The translations under genes and the position numbers were made by a program. Of a DNA stretch of 64,000 nucleotides, positions 45,882 to 58,351 are shown in pieces; the stretch's first letter is position 1, and every line of letters begins with the position of its first letter. This stretch comes from Salvator merianae. Lineage: Eukaryota; Chordata; Lepidosauria; Squamata; Teiidae. The notes below the pieces were generated by a model. It saw nothing but the letters and a program-made list of their open reading frames with translations, was not told the DNA's origin and searched no databases. The stretch covers positions 30,478,583 through 30,542,582 of the forward strand of contig QVOM02000101.1 in the NCBI GenBank assembly GCA_003586115.2. The letters run 5' to 3'.

Positions 45882-47737
45882 GTAAGGATATCTTCCCTTT
45901 ACAGTCAACTTAAACGTATTCAAAGCTTCTCTGTCTTTCCCCCCTCCCCATTACCTATAATCTCTCTACCACCCGTACCCTGCTTCATCCGTGTTGATCA
46001 TATTTTGGGGAAAAAATAAACCTGTAATCAGTTGCGCCGACCATACAGATTTGTACTCCCACGGAAAACACAAAGATCTTGATAGTATCTTAAGATAAAA
46101 TAGTTGTTAGTAAAGCAAAGCAGAGTCTTTAAAAGACTCTTTTGAAAATGACACGAGTGGAAATGACTTTGCTCAAGACAATATTCTTTTAGTAATGTAC
46201 TACAATAAGCTGCAGTTGCCAGCAGTGTTTGTCAAATGAGAACAGAGCCTCTTAGATATGCAGAGAATGATTATTTCTTAACCTGAGGCTTTGCGCTTCT
46301 TCACTATCGAATTTTTAACAACAGTGTACATGCTAATTGAAACATGAAATGCTTTTGATTTTTGTTTAAGCAGATGCATCTATTGCCTCTGAGATTTATG
46401 GAAAGTCTGCCTTGGGGACTCTTGTTAGATTGTACTCCTGAAAGTGGCACATTTGTGCAGAAAATCTAAAAAGTATGGGAAGCTGTGGCATTCACTAGAC
46501 TTTCCGAAGCTCCATTTTACTCAAAACAGAACCGTTTATTGAAAGTGGTGCTAGGAAGTGTATATGCAAAAAAGATATTATGAACCTAATGTTTCAACTC
46601 AGTCTGGTTACAAGGAACTTTTCTGGGACCTTCAGGGTTACACAAATTACAATCTCAAAAGTGTGTCGCTTTGCATATTTGTAGGTTCACGTATATTTAT
46701 AAAACAAAGTTAGCCTCCTTGAGGAGTTCTGCTGTTGGGTTACATAGAAGTTTCTAAATAAATGTCAAAATAGTGTAGGACTTGAAAAGAGACTGACTTT
46801 ATAGTTATATTCTTTATGACTCTGAAATATTTATTTGGAACTGAAGTGAATGGATCCAAAGGTAACACCTAAAACATAGTGAGTTTCAGTCTTTTTGTTT
46901 GAGTCTTTCTGCAGTGAGACTGGCAGAATGTATGTGTATGATGTTGACTTCTTTCAGTTATATCCCTGGAAAGTATGACCATAATTAAAGCAAGAATGCT
47001 TTCCAGTTGGTTGCAAAAGCCTCTAAACATTCATGGACTAGATGAGAAAGCAGGAGGCTTTAATCTTCAGAAATATACACAGATTGTCCATCAATGGAGC
47101 ATGCAGTCTAGATTAAGGGATATTGTTGTTATACTTCTCTAAATTTTGCCCAAGGATTTTGTAACAAGCACATTCAGATGGTTCTGTTGCTTACCAGAAG
47201 AGAAAATAAAAGTTGACTTAATAATCCAATTAATTTTGCTGCAGACAAGTGTTTACAGCAGGCTTTTTTTTTTAAGGAGTTCTGAAAAACAATCTCTCAG
47301 GTATTAGAAGTAAATACTTTATGCTTTAATGGTTGGCATTAAGCTAAATACTCTAGAAGTACACATCTGCATGCTGTATCTTGCCCATCACTCTGCACAG
47401 AGTGCAGGATGGAAATTCAGGTTAAGATCATCAGCCATTTACAACCCATAAATCAATCAGGCAAGCAGTATCTTTTGCTGGTTTCAGAAGAGTCATGCAT
47501 TTTATTATTCTGGCATGGCAGGGTGGTCTGGTGTGTAATGAGAATGATTACTCCATAAGCCCATTCAAGAGAAGGGTAAGCTTGGATACTTAAGACAGAT
47601 GGGATCGGTACATTCAACTTAGTGGGGCTTACTTCTAAACAGACAGGTTAAAGGAGTGTCCCTAATTTTCTCTGAAGTAATTTGACTCACGCTTCTGTAT
47701 TATGTCATAACAAGTATCTACTAAATTTAAAATGTAT

Positions 47738-47915
47738 CTCATTTTATGTGGTAGAGCAAACAGCCTGGAAAGCAGAGGGCTGTTGGTTCGATCCTCAGAC
47801 TCTCTCCAGAAACATGAAATGGCAAATCATTTCTGCATCTCTGTCAAGAAAACTGCATGGAGGTGCTCATGCAGTCAATCAGTAGTTGTCCACAACTCAT
47901 AGGTACCCAAGAACA
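47738..47915 (+). mobile_element. tRNA-derived SINE
   Basis: An RNA polymerase III promoter is readable: A-box-like TGGTAGAGCA at 47749 and B-box GGTTCGATCC at 47785-47794, 36 bases apart. The body follows (ATGGCAAATCATTTCTGCAT, GTCAAGAAAACTGCATGG, then AGTCAATCAG). Not a tRNA gene, because the cloverleaf does not close. Confidence 0.75.
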
Positions 47916-48589
47916 ATCTACATATTAGTCTCATACCATATGCGTTTACTCAAACGAAAGTGCCACTGACTTAAACAAGACTTACTCCTCAAAGTGTATG
48001 TATTTATGTATTTTTGTATATTTTAAGATGACTTCCTACAAAATAACACAAGAAAAGCGCTACTAAATCAACAGGTTTTATCTATAGTGTAATCTTTTAC
48101 CTGTCTATTCAATAGCAAATACTATAGGAATTTATAAGACCATGAGAAAGCCCAGATCTGAGCGATAGTGTCCAGATTCACAGTGTCCAACAAGATACCT
48201 TTGATAAACCTACAAGTGAGATATAAATGCAATAACTTTCCCTCTGCCTACATTGCTCAGCAGCTTCATTAACAGTTCCAAACTCCCCTTCATGGCTGGC
48301 AGCCACTGGTGTTATTGCCTCCCAGGTATGTGAATTTACAGGTTCCAGCTGCATGAGAGTAATAGGTCCCAAAGCCTAGGATCCAAAGCCTCCATGTTAT
48401 TGTTGTTGTTCCCTATTTAATAGTCCAGACAAGTACAAATAAATACTACAGGCAATTCAGTAGATCTTCCTGAGTACCACTGAAGGAGCAAGTCTGAATG
48501 CTACAAAAGCAGTGGCAATTTTTAGTTTCATCAGCTTCAATCACTTGTTCATATGTGTATGCTGGTCCTGAAGTGGGCTTATTGTCTTC

Positions 48590-48790
48590 TTGTTGTTGTT
48601 GGGGAATCACTGAGTCATGGCCAGCTTCTGGTTGACTGTGTAGCCGTCTCCATGGACTCTTCTCTGCCGTTTTCTTGACAGAGATACAGAAGTGGCTTGC
48701 CATTGCCTATGTCTTGGGATAGGCTGGGGATCAAACCAGCAACTCTCTACTTTCCAGGCAGTTTGCTCTACCACTTAGCTTCAGCCACTC
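48590..48790 (-). mobile_element. tRNA-derived SINE, antisense
   Basis: Same family as the copy at 47738 in inverse orientation: the B-box complement GGATCAAACC lies at 48728, the GTTTGCTCTACCACTTAGCT head near 48770 and a GTT-repeat tail complement at 48590. With the other copy it forms an inverted pair ~0.7 kb apart in the intron. Confidence 0.75.
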
Positions 48791-50994
48791 CCTTTGTATT
48801 CTTTTATAGGATGTAAAAAAAGTCTGAGGGCTGGACCTGGAATGTAGGATTGCTAGTTCACTACACTGCCTCCTATAGCAACTAAGATAATACCTACAAC
48901 CTATGTCTTGATGACAACACTCCATCTTGTGGCCTGAAATATCTCGTGGAGTTTTACAACAGAATTCAGAAGAATTAGAATTAGTTTGAATCCTTTGAAA
49001 TTTGTATGAAATCACTGGAATGGAGCCTACACAAGTGAAGAGAAGCAAAAAGAGAAACTGATAATGTAATGATGCCAGCATGCAAATACTCAGATTCTAG
49101 CTGCACATAAAGGACTTTTGAAGGACAAGGGTTAAAATTTAGTTTTGACAATAATAATTATAATAATTATTATTATTATTGACAAGTTGGATTAGATCCA
49201 AATTGACAGGCTTATTCATACTGATGTATTACGTCTTTAGAGAAAAATAATCGCACCACATTCATTTGGGAGTAAGTGCCACCAAAGTCAAGGAATTTCA
49301 TTCTGAATAAATGGGAATAGGATTATATATAGTAATCAACCTTTCCCTTTTCTCCTCCATGTTCTGTTAAATGTGTTTCAATCCAATCTTTCCAAAGCAG
49401 GAAATCATCACTTACAAATATGTAGCTATTTGCTTTATTAATAAATTAGAAACAGATAATGATCTTATGTGTATGTAAAGACAATTTAGAGAAGCAATGA
49501 ATCTACAAGTTAAACCATGTTAAATTAATAATTTTAGTACATTGATTAATTGACATTCCTGTATATGGCAAATCACGCGGTGTTCCTCAGGACCTCATTT
49601 TTAAAACTTTTTTTTTTTTAAATTACGCAAGAATGAGCAAGATTTTTCTTTTTGCAGACTCATTCTTTTCTTCTTATTGCAATACTGCTAAAAATTGGTG
49701 AGGTCTTCAAGGGCCTGAATAGTTTGAAGGTCTGGAGATACTCCCATTTTAGAGATAATATATACTTTGTGAGGTCCAGATGGTCTCAGCTATACTGGCA
49801 TGACAGTTCTATGTCATTTTTATTTTAGAATGGAGTTAACAATGTTCAGCACATCTAGAATAGTATTCAGTATGCTGCTTTTCTTATTCTATCAATGTCT
49901 ATCTTTTTTTTTTCTCCCACTTGGTGCCTTAGATATACCTACATTTAAGCAAATGAAAATAGTTTGAGAGCAAAAAATAGTTTGGACACTTTAACACTGC
50001 CACACTATGTACTCTGCTGAGCCTCCAACTGAAAGACAAAAGTTAGCATTTAAGACTGGGGTTTCTGCTCAAATGTGGCTTTTACTTCCCATGCTAAAAT
50101 TAACTCATTAGTTCCATATGGAACTAATCTGCAAACAATTTGGTATGGGAGACATTATGATGGTGCCATGTAAACTGAATGACCTTTTCTACATCCCAAG
50201 GAGTATGAGCGTTTCTTGACTAGAATTTCAAATTGGGTTCAATCTCATCAATGACCTTCAATATTGTTTATTTGTTCATTATTGTTACTATTGCAGGCCT
50301 AATGTAAGCTTCTTTCTTTCTCAGCAACTTCAGCCCTTGTGTCCAGAATATATTAGGTGTCGACCCACAACCTACATTATATGCTTTGTATTTACTTTAA
50401 AAGATTAACCTCTAATGTGTATATAAAAGCAAGTAAAAATTCTGCAGTGAGCAGTAGAAAGGTAAGCCACACAGAGCCGTGTGTTTTATTTTAAACAAAA
50501 AACATGACACTGATTGCAATCTTCTTGCAGTGGCAGGCTGAACTGATAGGCAAAGATTCACATAGAGGGCACTTAATTAAATTTTGGACTGATACCACCT
50601 GCTTGTTAGAGTCATACCAGAACAGAGGCTAGATGTATGTTGAATACATCTGCAATGCTTGTTTCAGTGTCATCTTAAGGGACATGATCATGATCATCCG
50701 TTTGATGGTGAAGTAAGGGAGGTATAAGGATGCAAACCAGATTAACTTAATTTAGCACCTACATTTCTTTGTGCCCAAAATAATAAGAATAAAGCTGCTC
50801 TAATCCCAAAAAGGTGAATTTTTGTAGCATTCAAAACTGTGGGCTTCATCCTGACATTGTTTGGGACTAGCTATTCTGTGGCAGTATGATGTATTGTTTA
50901 TTGAAAGTATCTATGGTTACTAATAAGCTGTCCTCCAAATTTTGTTTGACTGTAGGTTGGATCATCTCTGACCACACTGGCTGGGGCTGATACT

Positions 50995-51049
50995 AGTAAT
51001 AGTATTAGTAATAGCAATAGCAGTAGTAATGAATAAATAAATAAATAAA
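50995..51049. repeat. AAT/AAAT low-complexity repeat
   Basis: Imperfect TAGTAATAG units followed by AAAT units. Confidence 0.85.
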
Positions 51050-51786
51050 CACTACCACTGAAATAGAATGCAGCTTTCCTACATTACAGATTGTTGTATT
51101 TCAGATAGGTATACAGATTGTTGTGTTTCAGATATGTAGTAAAAAGCACATCAAACACACTTTAGGGATGACTGTACATGGCTCTTGTGTTCTCATTCCA
51201 CCTCTAATCCATTTCTTCCAGCCTAGAATGTTCGTGAGAGAGGGAGGGGCAGACTGGTATGTGAATGATCTCACCTGTGAACTATCTCTAAGCTGTCTCT
51301 GAGCTGCCTCTTTTAACTGCATGTAAATATAGCCTAAGTGGCAATAAAGTGTTCCTTTTACACGTCCTTAAGCCTATCATATACAGTATCTTCCAGCTAC
51401 TTGTGTCATAGTTCTTCCTTAGGAATTACGTTATTTCACTTCAGAAATGTAGATTAATTCTTAATACTTAGGAGGAATGTGCAATGTTTAATGATCCCAT
51501 GGAACAAAAGTAAGTGGTCATCTATTTCAGGATCAATTTAATGCTCTTCAGAACTTTATATTTCAAGGATAGGGCATGCCAAATGACTATTTGTGGGTAG
51601 ATTCCTTATATGGTCGCTAATTAGCCATCTTTAGCATAACAGGTTACAAGAATGGTTTAAAATAAAAGGAATTGCTCGTTCAATAAACTTCCTGTAGATG
51701 GAATTACAAATTATTTTCTTCCAAAGTTGAGATGATTTTCTTTTTTTAAAAAAATATATTTATTTATATGTTGCAGAATCTGTTGG

Positions 51787-54315
51787 ATGACAATGAAGCT
51801 CTGGATAATTGCATTAAGTTTGATGGGGGTTGCTTGTGATGTGCTCCAGTCCAAACCAGCTTTACCTTCTGCCATTGGATCTTGTGATATGTTATGTTCT
51901 TGTGAAGAAAAGGATGGCACTTTTATTATAAATTGTGAAGAAAGAGGCATCAAGGAATTATCTCAAGTACATGTCCCACCATCCCGGCCTTTCCATCTCA
52001 GTCTCCTAAAGAACAGATTGACTATTTTGCATGTGAATGATCTTTCAAGTTTCATCAATGCTCTCTCGCTCCATCTTGGATTTAACAATATTGTTGACAT
52101 TGAACCAGGAGCGTTTAATGGGCTAAGTCTCCTTAAACAACTTCATATCAATCACAACTCTTTAGAAATCCTTAAAGAGGACACGTTTCTTGGGCTGGAA
52201 AACTTAGAATTCCTTCAAGCAGACAATAATTTCATCACAATCATTGAATCAAGTGCCTTCAGCAAGCTTAACAGGCTTAAGGTGCTTATTTTAAATGACA
52301 ATGCTATTGAGTTTCTTCCTCCCAATGTATTTCGCTTTGTGCCATTGACTCACCTGGACCTTCGTGGAAACCAACTGCAGACCCTCCCATATGTTGGCTT
52401 CTTAGAACATATTGGCAGAATCCTAGACCTACAATTAGAAGACAACAAATGGGTCTGTAATTGTGACCTACTGGAGTTGAAGAGCTGGTTAGAAAATATG
52501 CCTCCCCAGTCCATAATTGGGGATGTTATATGTCACAGTCCTCCTGTTTTGAAAGGTAGCATTTTAAGTAGATTAAGAAAGGAGTCACTTTGTCCCACTC
52601 ACCCTACAAATGATCTTGATGCTCCATCAGGGTCACTACCTTTGGTGGTTACTACTTCAGTTAGTGACAGTCATTACTCAACCAAGGTGATACCTATTTT
52701 TAAAGCTCCTACCAAGGAGTCTGGTTTAGTACTCCATGTAACAAAACCAGCTACTCTGCTTCCTGGAATATATTGTCCTATTCCGTGTCAATGTACTAGC
52801 AATATCCTTTCAGGGATTTTAATGCAATGTCAGGAACAAAACATTGAAAGCTTGTCAGATTTAGGGCCTCCTCCTCCAAATCCAAAAAAACTTATTCTAG
52901 CTGGTAACATAATTCAGACACTACTGAAATCAGACCTGGTGGACTATGGTACTCTGGAAATGCTTCACTTGGGAAACAATAGAATTGAAATACTAGAAGA
53001 AGGATCTTTTTTGAATCTCACCAGATTACAGAAATTATACTTAAATGGCAATCATCTCACCAAGCTGAATCGTAATTTGTTTTTAGGCCTCCAGCGGCTT
53101 GAGTACTTATATCTTGAATATAATGCTATCAAGGAAGTTTTGCCAGGGACATTTAATCCAATGCCTAAACTTAAGGTCCTTTACTTAAACAATAACCTTC
53201 TTCAGACTTTGCCACCTCATATTTTTTCTGGAGTTCCTCTAGCTAGACTAAATCTGAAAACCAACCAATTTGCACATTTGCCTGTAGGAAATATTTTAGA
53301 TGATCTTGATCTTCTTGTACAAATTGAGCTGGAAGATAACCCTTGGGATTGTACTTGTGACTCAGTTGGGCTTCAGCAGTGGATACAAAAGCTGAATAAA
53401 AACACCATGACAGGTGAAATCTTCTGTACTTCTCCAAAGCATTTAGCTAAAAAGGAGCTGAAATCTCTGAATAATGACATGTTATGTCCTGGCTTATTAA
53501 ACAGCCCAGCTCTCCCAACTCATGCTAGTTTCATAATCATCAGTACATCACCAGCCACCACGAATGCAGCCGACACAATTCTGAGATCACTTACTGATGC
53601 CATTCCTCTTTCTGTCTTAATTCTGGGGCTTTTGATTGTGTTTATAACCATCATTTTCTGTGCAGCTGGCATTGTTGTCCTTGTTCTTCACCGACGGAGG
53701 AGATACAAAAAGAAGCAGACGGATGAACAGATGAGAGACACCAGCCCAGTGCAGCTCCAGTATAGCATGTATGGCCACAAAACAACACACCATACCACTG
53801 AGCATCCAGCTACAACATTGTATGAGCAACGCATGATTAGTCCAATGGTTCAAGTTTATCAAAGTCCATCTTTCAGCCAAAAATTTGTGAACCATCAACA
53901 GGAGATTAATGATAAGGATGCTAATGATTCTAAACACCTTCGCAGAGGTCTGTTAGAAAAGGAACATTCCTCCCCTCTAACAGGCTCCAATGTCAAGTAC
54001 AAACCTACAGACCAATCAGCAGACTTTCTGTCCTTCCAGGATGCAAGCTCTTTGTACAGGAACATTCTTGAAAAAGAAAGAGAGCTTCAGCAACTAGGGA
54101 TAACTGAGTATTTGCGGAAAAACATTGCTCAGCTACATACTGATATGGAAGTACACTATCCAGGAGCTCATGAAGAGCTAAAGCTGATGGAGACACTCAT
54201 GTATTCCAGGCCAAGAAAGGTCTTACTAGAAGAGACTAAAAATGAATATTTTGAACTCAAAGCCAACCTGCATGCTGAACCTGATTATCTGGAAGTCTTG
54301 GAACAGCAAACATGA
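51787..54315 (+). CDS. SLITRK6: SLIT and NTRK-like protein 6, complete coding exon
   Basis: Single-pass neuronal and sensory-epithelium adhesion receptor. The SLITRK family acts at synapses and in neurite growth; SLITRK6 is known for inner-ear innervation and eye growth. The 842-codon frame is intact and close to the length I recall for the mammalian protein. Seen in order: signal peptide (~1-25); N-cap cysteines C33, C37, C39, C50; first leucine-rich repeats (~70-215); C-cap C224, C226, C249, C269; linker; second N-cap C330, C334, C336, C348; second repeats (~365-510); C-cap C522, C524, C547, C567; hydrophobic segment ~607-634 followed by four arginines (636-639). The cytoplasmic tail ends in a tyrosine-containing segment and DYLEVLEQQT, which I recognise as the conserved SLITRK6 end. 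Two in-frame ATGs lie 6 bases apart. The second (51793) gives the MKLW start of mammalian SLITRK6 and has an A at -3, while the first has T, so translation may begin at 51793 (840 aa). Confidence 0.97.
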   Translation: MTMKLWIIALSLMGVACDVLQSKPALPSAIGSCDMLCSCEEKDGTFIINCEERGIKELSQVHVPPSRPFHLSLLKNRLTILHVNDLSSFINALSLHLGFNNIVDIEPGAFNGLSLLKQLHINHNSLEILKEDTFLGLENLEFLQADNNFITIIESSAFSKLNRLKVLILNDNAIEFLPPNVFRFVPLTHLDLRGNQLQTLPYVGFLEHIGRILDLQLEDNKWVCNCDLLELKSWLENMPPQSIIGDVICHSPPVLKGSILSRLRKESLCPTHPTNDLDAPSGSLPLVVTTSVSDSHYSTKVIPIFKAPTKESGLVLHVTKPATLLPGIYCPIPCQCTSNILSGILMQCQEQNIESLSDLGPPPPNPKKLILAGNIIQTLLKSDLVDYGTLEMLHLGNNRIEILEEGSFLNLTRLQKLYLNGNHLTKLNRNLFLGLQRLEYLYLEYNAIKEVLPGTFNPMPKLKVLYLNNNLLQTLPPHIFSGVPLARLNLKTNQFAHLPVGNILDDLDLLVQIELEDNPWDCTCDSVGLQQWIQKLNKNTMTGEIFCTSPKHLAKKELKSLNNDMLCPGLLNSPALPTHASFIIISTSPATTNAADTILRSLTDAIPLSVLILGLLIVFITIIFCAAGIVVLVLHRRRRYKKKQTDEQMRDTSPVQLQYSMYGHKTTHHTTEHPATTLYEQRMISPMVQVYQSPSFSQKFVNHQQEINDKDANDSKHLRRGLLEKEHSSPLTGSNVKYKPTDQSADFLSFQDASSLYRNILEKERELQQLGITEYLRKNIAQLHTDMEVHYPGAHEELKLMETLMYSRPRKVLLEETKNEYFELKANLHAEPDYLEVLEQQT

Positions 54316-54425
54316 AGAAGAAGGGTGGGGGAAAATAAACCTTTCAAGGAATTGAATAATTCAAAGAAACTCTCTATCTTAATATTGAACTTGTAAATAA
54401 AAGTGCCTTATTATGTGTTGTCAAT
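54316..54425 (+). other. SLITRK6 3' UTR with proximal polyadenylation signal
   Basis: AATAAA at 54396-54401 lies 81 bases past the stop codon and is followed by a GT-rich stretch (TTATGTGTTGTC). A weaker AATAAA sits at ~54335. The mammalian transcript has a longer 3' UTR as I recall, so a distal site further right is possible. Confidence 0.5.
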
Positions 54426-55189
54426 CAGAACGTTAAGCACAGCATTAATCCACGTGAAAAGAAACTCTCAGGGATAACTGTGAAGCCATGGGAAAGTTTG
54501 CAGGCTATATTTCTCATTCTCCACATTAAATGTGAACTTGGAATGACTGGATTTTGGAAAGAAGTTCACAATGCCATATTCCTCTAGACCTGCATGGGAA
54601 TTCCTTACTCTTTCACTAAAAAGGAAAAAAGAAAAAAAAAAAAAATGATGAAACATTTGTTACTTCTATTCCCTTCTTTTCTCTGGATTTACACTATATT
54701 TTCTTAAAAAGCACTTGCATACTGGTAAGAAAAGGCTAGTGTATATTGGTTAAGGATTAGTCCATATAAATATATCAACATTCTCCTCGAATTGCACATG
54801 ATATTGCCATGTAAGAAATACAAAAGAAAAGGATGGTTTCTTAAAATATTTAACTGTGTGCACCCAAGATTTTCTGCCAATATTTAAATACGTTTTATTT
54901 GGAATGTTATTTATCATACAATCTGCCAGAAAAAAGGCAGATGGAGAAGGAAGGCTGTATGCACATTTTATCCAAGAATTCAACACACAAAATTGTTTTG
55001 CTACTTTCTTTTAGTCACACATTGGACAATCTTCAGTACAATGCTGCTATAGATTCCTGTTCATCCTTTTGGTTTGACCATTATATGTGGGAAAATTGGA
55101 AAAGCTACTGAAATTTATTGTAAATATCTGAGTAAATCAACTTTTAAAAGTAATAATTTATATAATTGGCTGCTGATGTGATGATGGAC
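54426..55189. other. 3' flank of SLITRK6, no further gene
   Basis: AT-rich DNA without recognisable repeats apart from an A13 run at 54632. Could be part of a longer 3' UTR. Confidence 0.4.
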
Positions 55190-55498
55190 TAGTGATGTGC
55201 ATGAACTGAAATTTAGTGGTTCAGTTTGGATCAAACCAATGATCCTTGGTATGGGTTCGCTTTGAACATTTTTTCCCCCCTTCAAACTATAGCACGGTTT
55301 GGTTCACGTGTGAACCATGGTGAACCATCTTAGTTTGCTGTGGTTCACTTCATTTGTTAGAACAATCCTTGGTTCAGGTTTGCTTTGAACCTTTTTTTAA
55401 AAAAGAACACTAGAGGTTCATTTGGATTGCCTGTGACTTGTGCAAACCACCCACTTCACTGCAAACCACAAACTGACCAAACCAATTTGGCACATCTT
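55190..55498. mobile_element. GGTTCA-rich MITE with GATGTGC ends
   Basis: Opens TAGTGATGTGCATGAAC and closes with the complement of TAAGATGTGCCAAATT, similar to the TAGGGATGTGCA ends of the MITEs at 7856 and 25567. The interior is built of GGTTCA, GAACC and GTTTGCTTTGAAC words on both strands. No target duplication visible. Confidence 0.5.
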
Positions 55499-58227
55499 AT
55501 GGATATTCCAGAGAAAACATCAATTTACTATGGCCAGTAACTGTCTCATATAAACCAGAACACAAACAAGTAATTGGAATGTGTATGTTAGGAGTGTACA
55601 TCTGAGGGTCCCAATAGAGAATGTCTTTAAAATTTCCAAGGCCTCTTATCCCTGCTGATTGGCTGCAGCAAGTTTCATTGTCATTTCTTCCAGTGAGGTC
55701 ATGTCTCCACTTGCCTGAACAGGGTGCCTCTAAGGGTCAAAGAAGATCCCTATTGCCACCCTGTCTCCATTTTCAGTGGCAGTGATTACCTTGAAAGCAA
55801 CTATGGGAGCCGTTTCCTGGCATGATTGCTTGTGGAGACACCTCCACTGCAGGATCCTTTCTTCCTGTCCTACAAAGAGATGCTGTGGAAAATGACACCT
55901 CCTTGCTCTGTAATGAAGATGAAGAGGACATCTTTTTCTGCAGCACCTCCCTGCATGAACCTGCCTCCTCCCAGAAGTGGAGATACTGCCTGAGTGCCAC
56001 AGGAAGCTGTGGTTCCTGTATCACTGTACTTCCAACCGAGCCTCCCTAGCATCACTTTATTATTTGTGCATTGGTGTAAATACTCCATATTTATACATAA
56101 GACATTTTCTCAGGTTGTGAGGAAGATTTAGTTAAAAAGTGACATCAATTTTTTTTTAAAAAAAATGACATTTGACACTTGCAGCAGGTCTCTCATTTAA
56201 ATTATGTTACTGGAACCTATGCAAAACAACATTAGCACATTTGGAATTTATGCCATGCTGGTCATATGCCATATTATGGTTTGCTAATACAGGAAAACTA
56301 GGTACCAGTGACTAAATATGTTTTATTTTTCATACCTAACAAAACATTTGAACTGGGCCACCAAAATGGCGTGGGCCACAAACCTAAGCAAGTTTATGTA
56401 AAAGCATATTGTATAAAGCTGTTCACAGTTAAGCTGTAAAGTAACAGTACATACAGTGAATTCTAACTCCTTATTTTCTCAGATGTTCACTTGTTCCATT
56501 CTCAATTTGAATTTTTAGTTATATGCTTAAAAAAAATCTTCAGAGCATCCCTAAACAAGATGTTATAGCAGCCTGACATATGTTCTATCAATGAAAGATG
56601 CTTCTAAGAAAGATGCTTTGGATTAAAATGTCATGAAGCATGAAAGCTTTATTTTATTACAGAGCATAGTTAGGATTATATGAACTATTTATTCTGTACA
56701 GTTTGTATCTTTTTAAGTTCAGAATTACTATTATTCTTGGGTGCCTTTCAAACAAATCAAAGAAAGTTCTCACTATAAATAAAAAGATGACAATAAAATT
56801 TAAAAAAAAAAATTTTCCCCCCCTGAAAAGTTCCCTCTTTAAATAAAATGACTTCAGCAAGACCTGCATGCACAAGTTCAGACCCATTCAGAAATCAAAT
56901 GGGAGGTTTTTCTGTCTGAGGATTTATACAGAAGCATCTTGTTCTGGGTGCAAGAATGTGCTTTAATGTCTGTGCCGAACTGACACAGTGCCAAATTGTT
57001 AATCTGACCTGCGTTTCCCCTCCAATTTCAGCTAGTCTCTTTTGTAAACCAGGGACATTTAATGATACTCTGCTCCTCCCCTTTTGAGGCTCTCTTTATG
57101 CAATTTATCCTCAGATAGGTTGAGCTATTGCAAACAGAAGGGAAAAGGGTATGCCTGCATGCTTCTGACCTATGCATAATCCAGAAATAAGACACCTTAA
57201 TGAAGTTTTCATGGTTTGCTTTCATAGTAGCTAGCATGAATGTTGGTTTTACTTGACCTTCTTAAAAATCACCTGCTTTGGAAGTAAAGAAAAAAAATGG
57301 TAATATTGCAGGAGATACTGTGTTTCATTTATGTGGATTGGACAGCATCATTCACAGAACTGATGGTGTGACCTTCTATTTGGCTTGCAATTTGACTGAA
57401 CTATTATGTTCATACTTGCATTGGATCTTTGCTGTAATATTCAGCTGAGATTCTAAATAATAATAATTCAGAGACTATCCTCTTATGAAGAGATACATAT
57501 TCATAGTTATGGTCAAATGGACCTCTCATTCCATCTAGACTGAGACGAAAAACACAAATCTACTGCAATCATAGTCATTACTGCACTTCAGAAGCTACCA
57601 GTTCGCCTTTGCTTCCTGGCCTTGACAGAAAACTGAATTCACTCATTGGTAATTGCATCCTTGGTGGGGTAGATGAAAACACCTGCTAGCTTTGTTGTGT
57701 GCCACTGTCATAATGCACACAAATCTGAGATGGATTTGACTGAACTATTTTGCTGGCCTCCCATGCAGGGCAGTAAGATTTCCTGTTCCATTTTGCTAGG
57801 TACCTCGAGAGGGTGAACATTGCTTGTCATGGGACAGATGGTTGCTCTCTGAATTGCTTCTTCACGGGGAGTGACTGAGCTGAGATGGATGTACCTGCCA
57901 AGCTAGAGATTTGACTTGTGCACCCCAATGGTTATTTTTGGTTGCTTTCCTATTATAGGGATTGACTTATCAAAATAACTGAATTATAATTTTAACATCT
58001 ATTTGAAAAAATAGAATCTCTGCACAAAGTATTTTGAGCCTCAATTAATTCATACTGAATAAACATTCATACTATATAGTGAATAGCTATAAGTATGAAT
58101 CTACCAGTCCAGAGGAAAGAGGGTGGAACACAGTACTTCTAGTAGAACAATTCTGTGTCCACACCCACTATAATTTTACACTGTTTTGTAATTTTCCCAG
58201 TGTTTTTGAGGGGGTGGGTACCACTTA
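55499..58227. other. Intergenic, no gene recognised
   Basis: The frames at 55773-56088 on both strands overlap and show no domain. The rest is AT-rich with a short A/C run at 56797-56822. Some stretches may be conserved non-coding DNA, but I cannot tell without alignment. Confidence 0.35.
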
Positions 58228-58351
58228 GGCTGTATCCAGATGTTGCTTACTTTCCTATATTTGGATATTCCAGACTAAAGCATAGATATTCTGGAATATC
58301 AATGCTTTATTCTAGAATATCCAAATATAGTGGAATAAGTAAGCAGTGTCC
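58228..58351. mobile_element. Short palindromic MITE with TTA duplication
   Basis: The left arm (GGCTGTATCCAGATGTTGCT to the CTATATTTGGATATTCCAGA region) pairs with the right arm complement (GGACACTGCTTACTTATTCC to CTATATTTGGATATTCTAGA). The arms cover nearly the whole 124 bp. TTA flanks both sides (58225-58227 and 58352-58354), the target type of PIF/Harbinger elements. Confidence 0.75.

Larger units (their letters stand above)
45882..51776 (+). other. SLITRK6 intron 1 (predicted), 5.9 kb
   Basis: Bounded by GTAAGG at 45882 and by TTGCAG ending at 51776, which follows an AT-rich tract with T runs. Inside are two copies of one tRNA-derived SINE in opposite orientations (47738-47915 and 48590-48790), short AAT and AAAT runs at 49150-49180 and 50995-51049, and otherwise unique AT-rich DNA. 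No other coding frame with recognisable homology is present. Confidence 0.6.

Noticed and set aside
47749..47800. Possible tRNA gene (A and B boxes)
   Set aside because: The boxes belong to a dispersed SINE; the acceptor and anticodon stems do not close and related copies exist at 16350 and 48590.
55773..56088. Possible second small gene right of SLITRK6
   Set aside because: Overlapping frames of 70-83 codons on both strands, no splice or domain evidence, and composition like the flanks.
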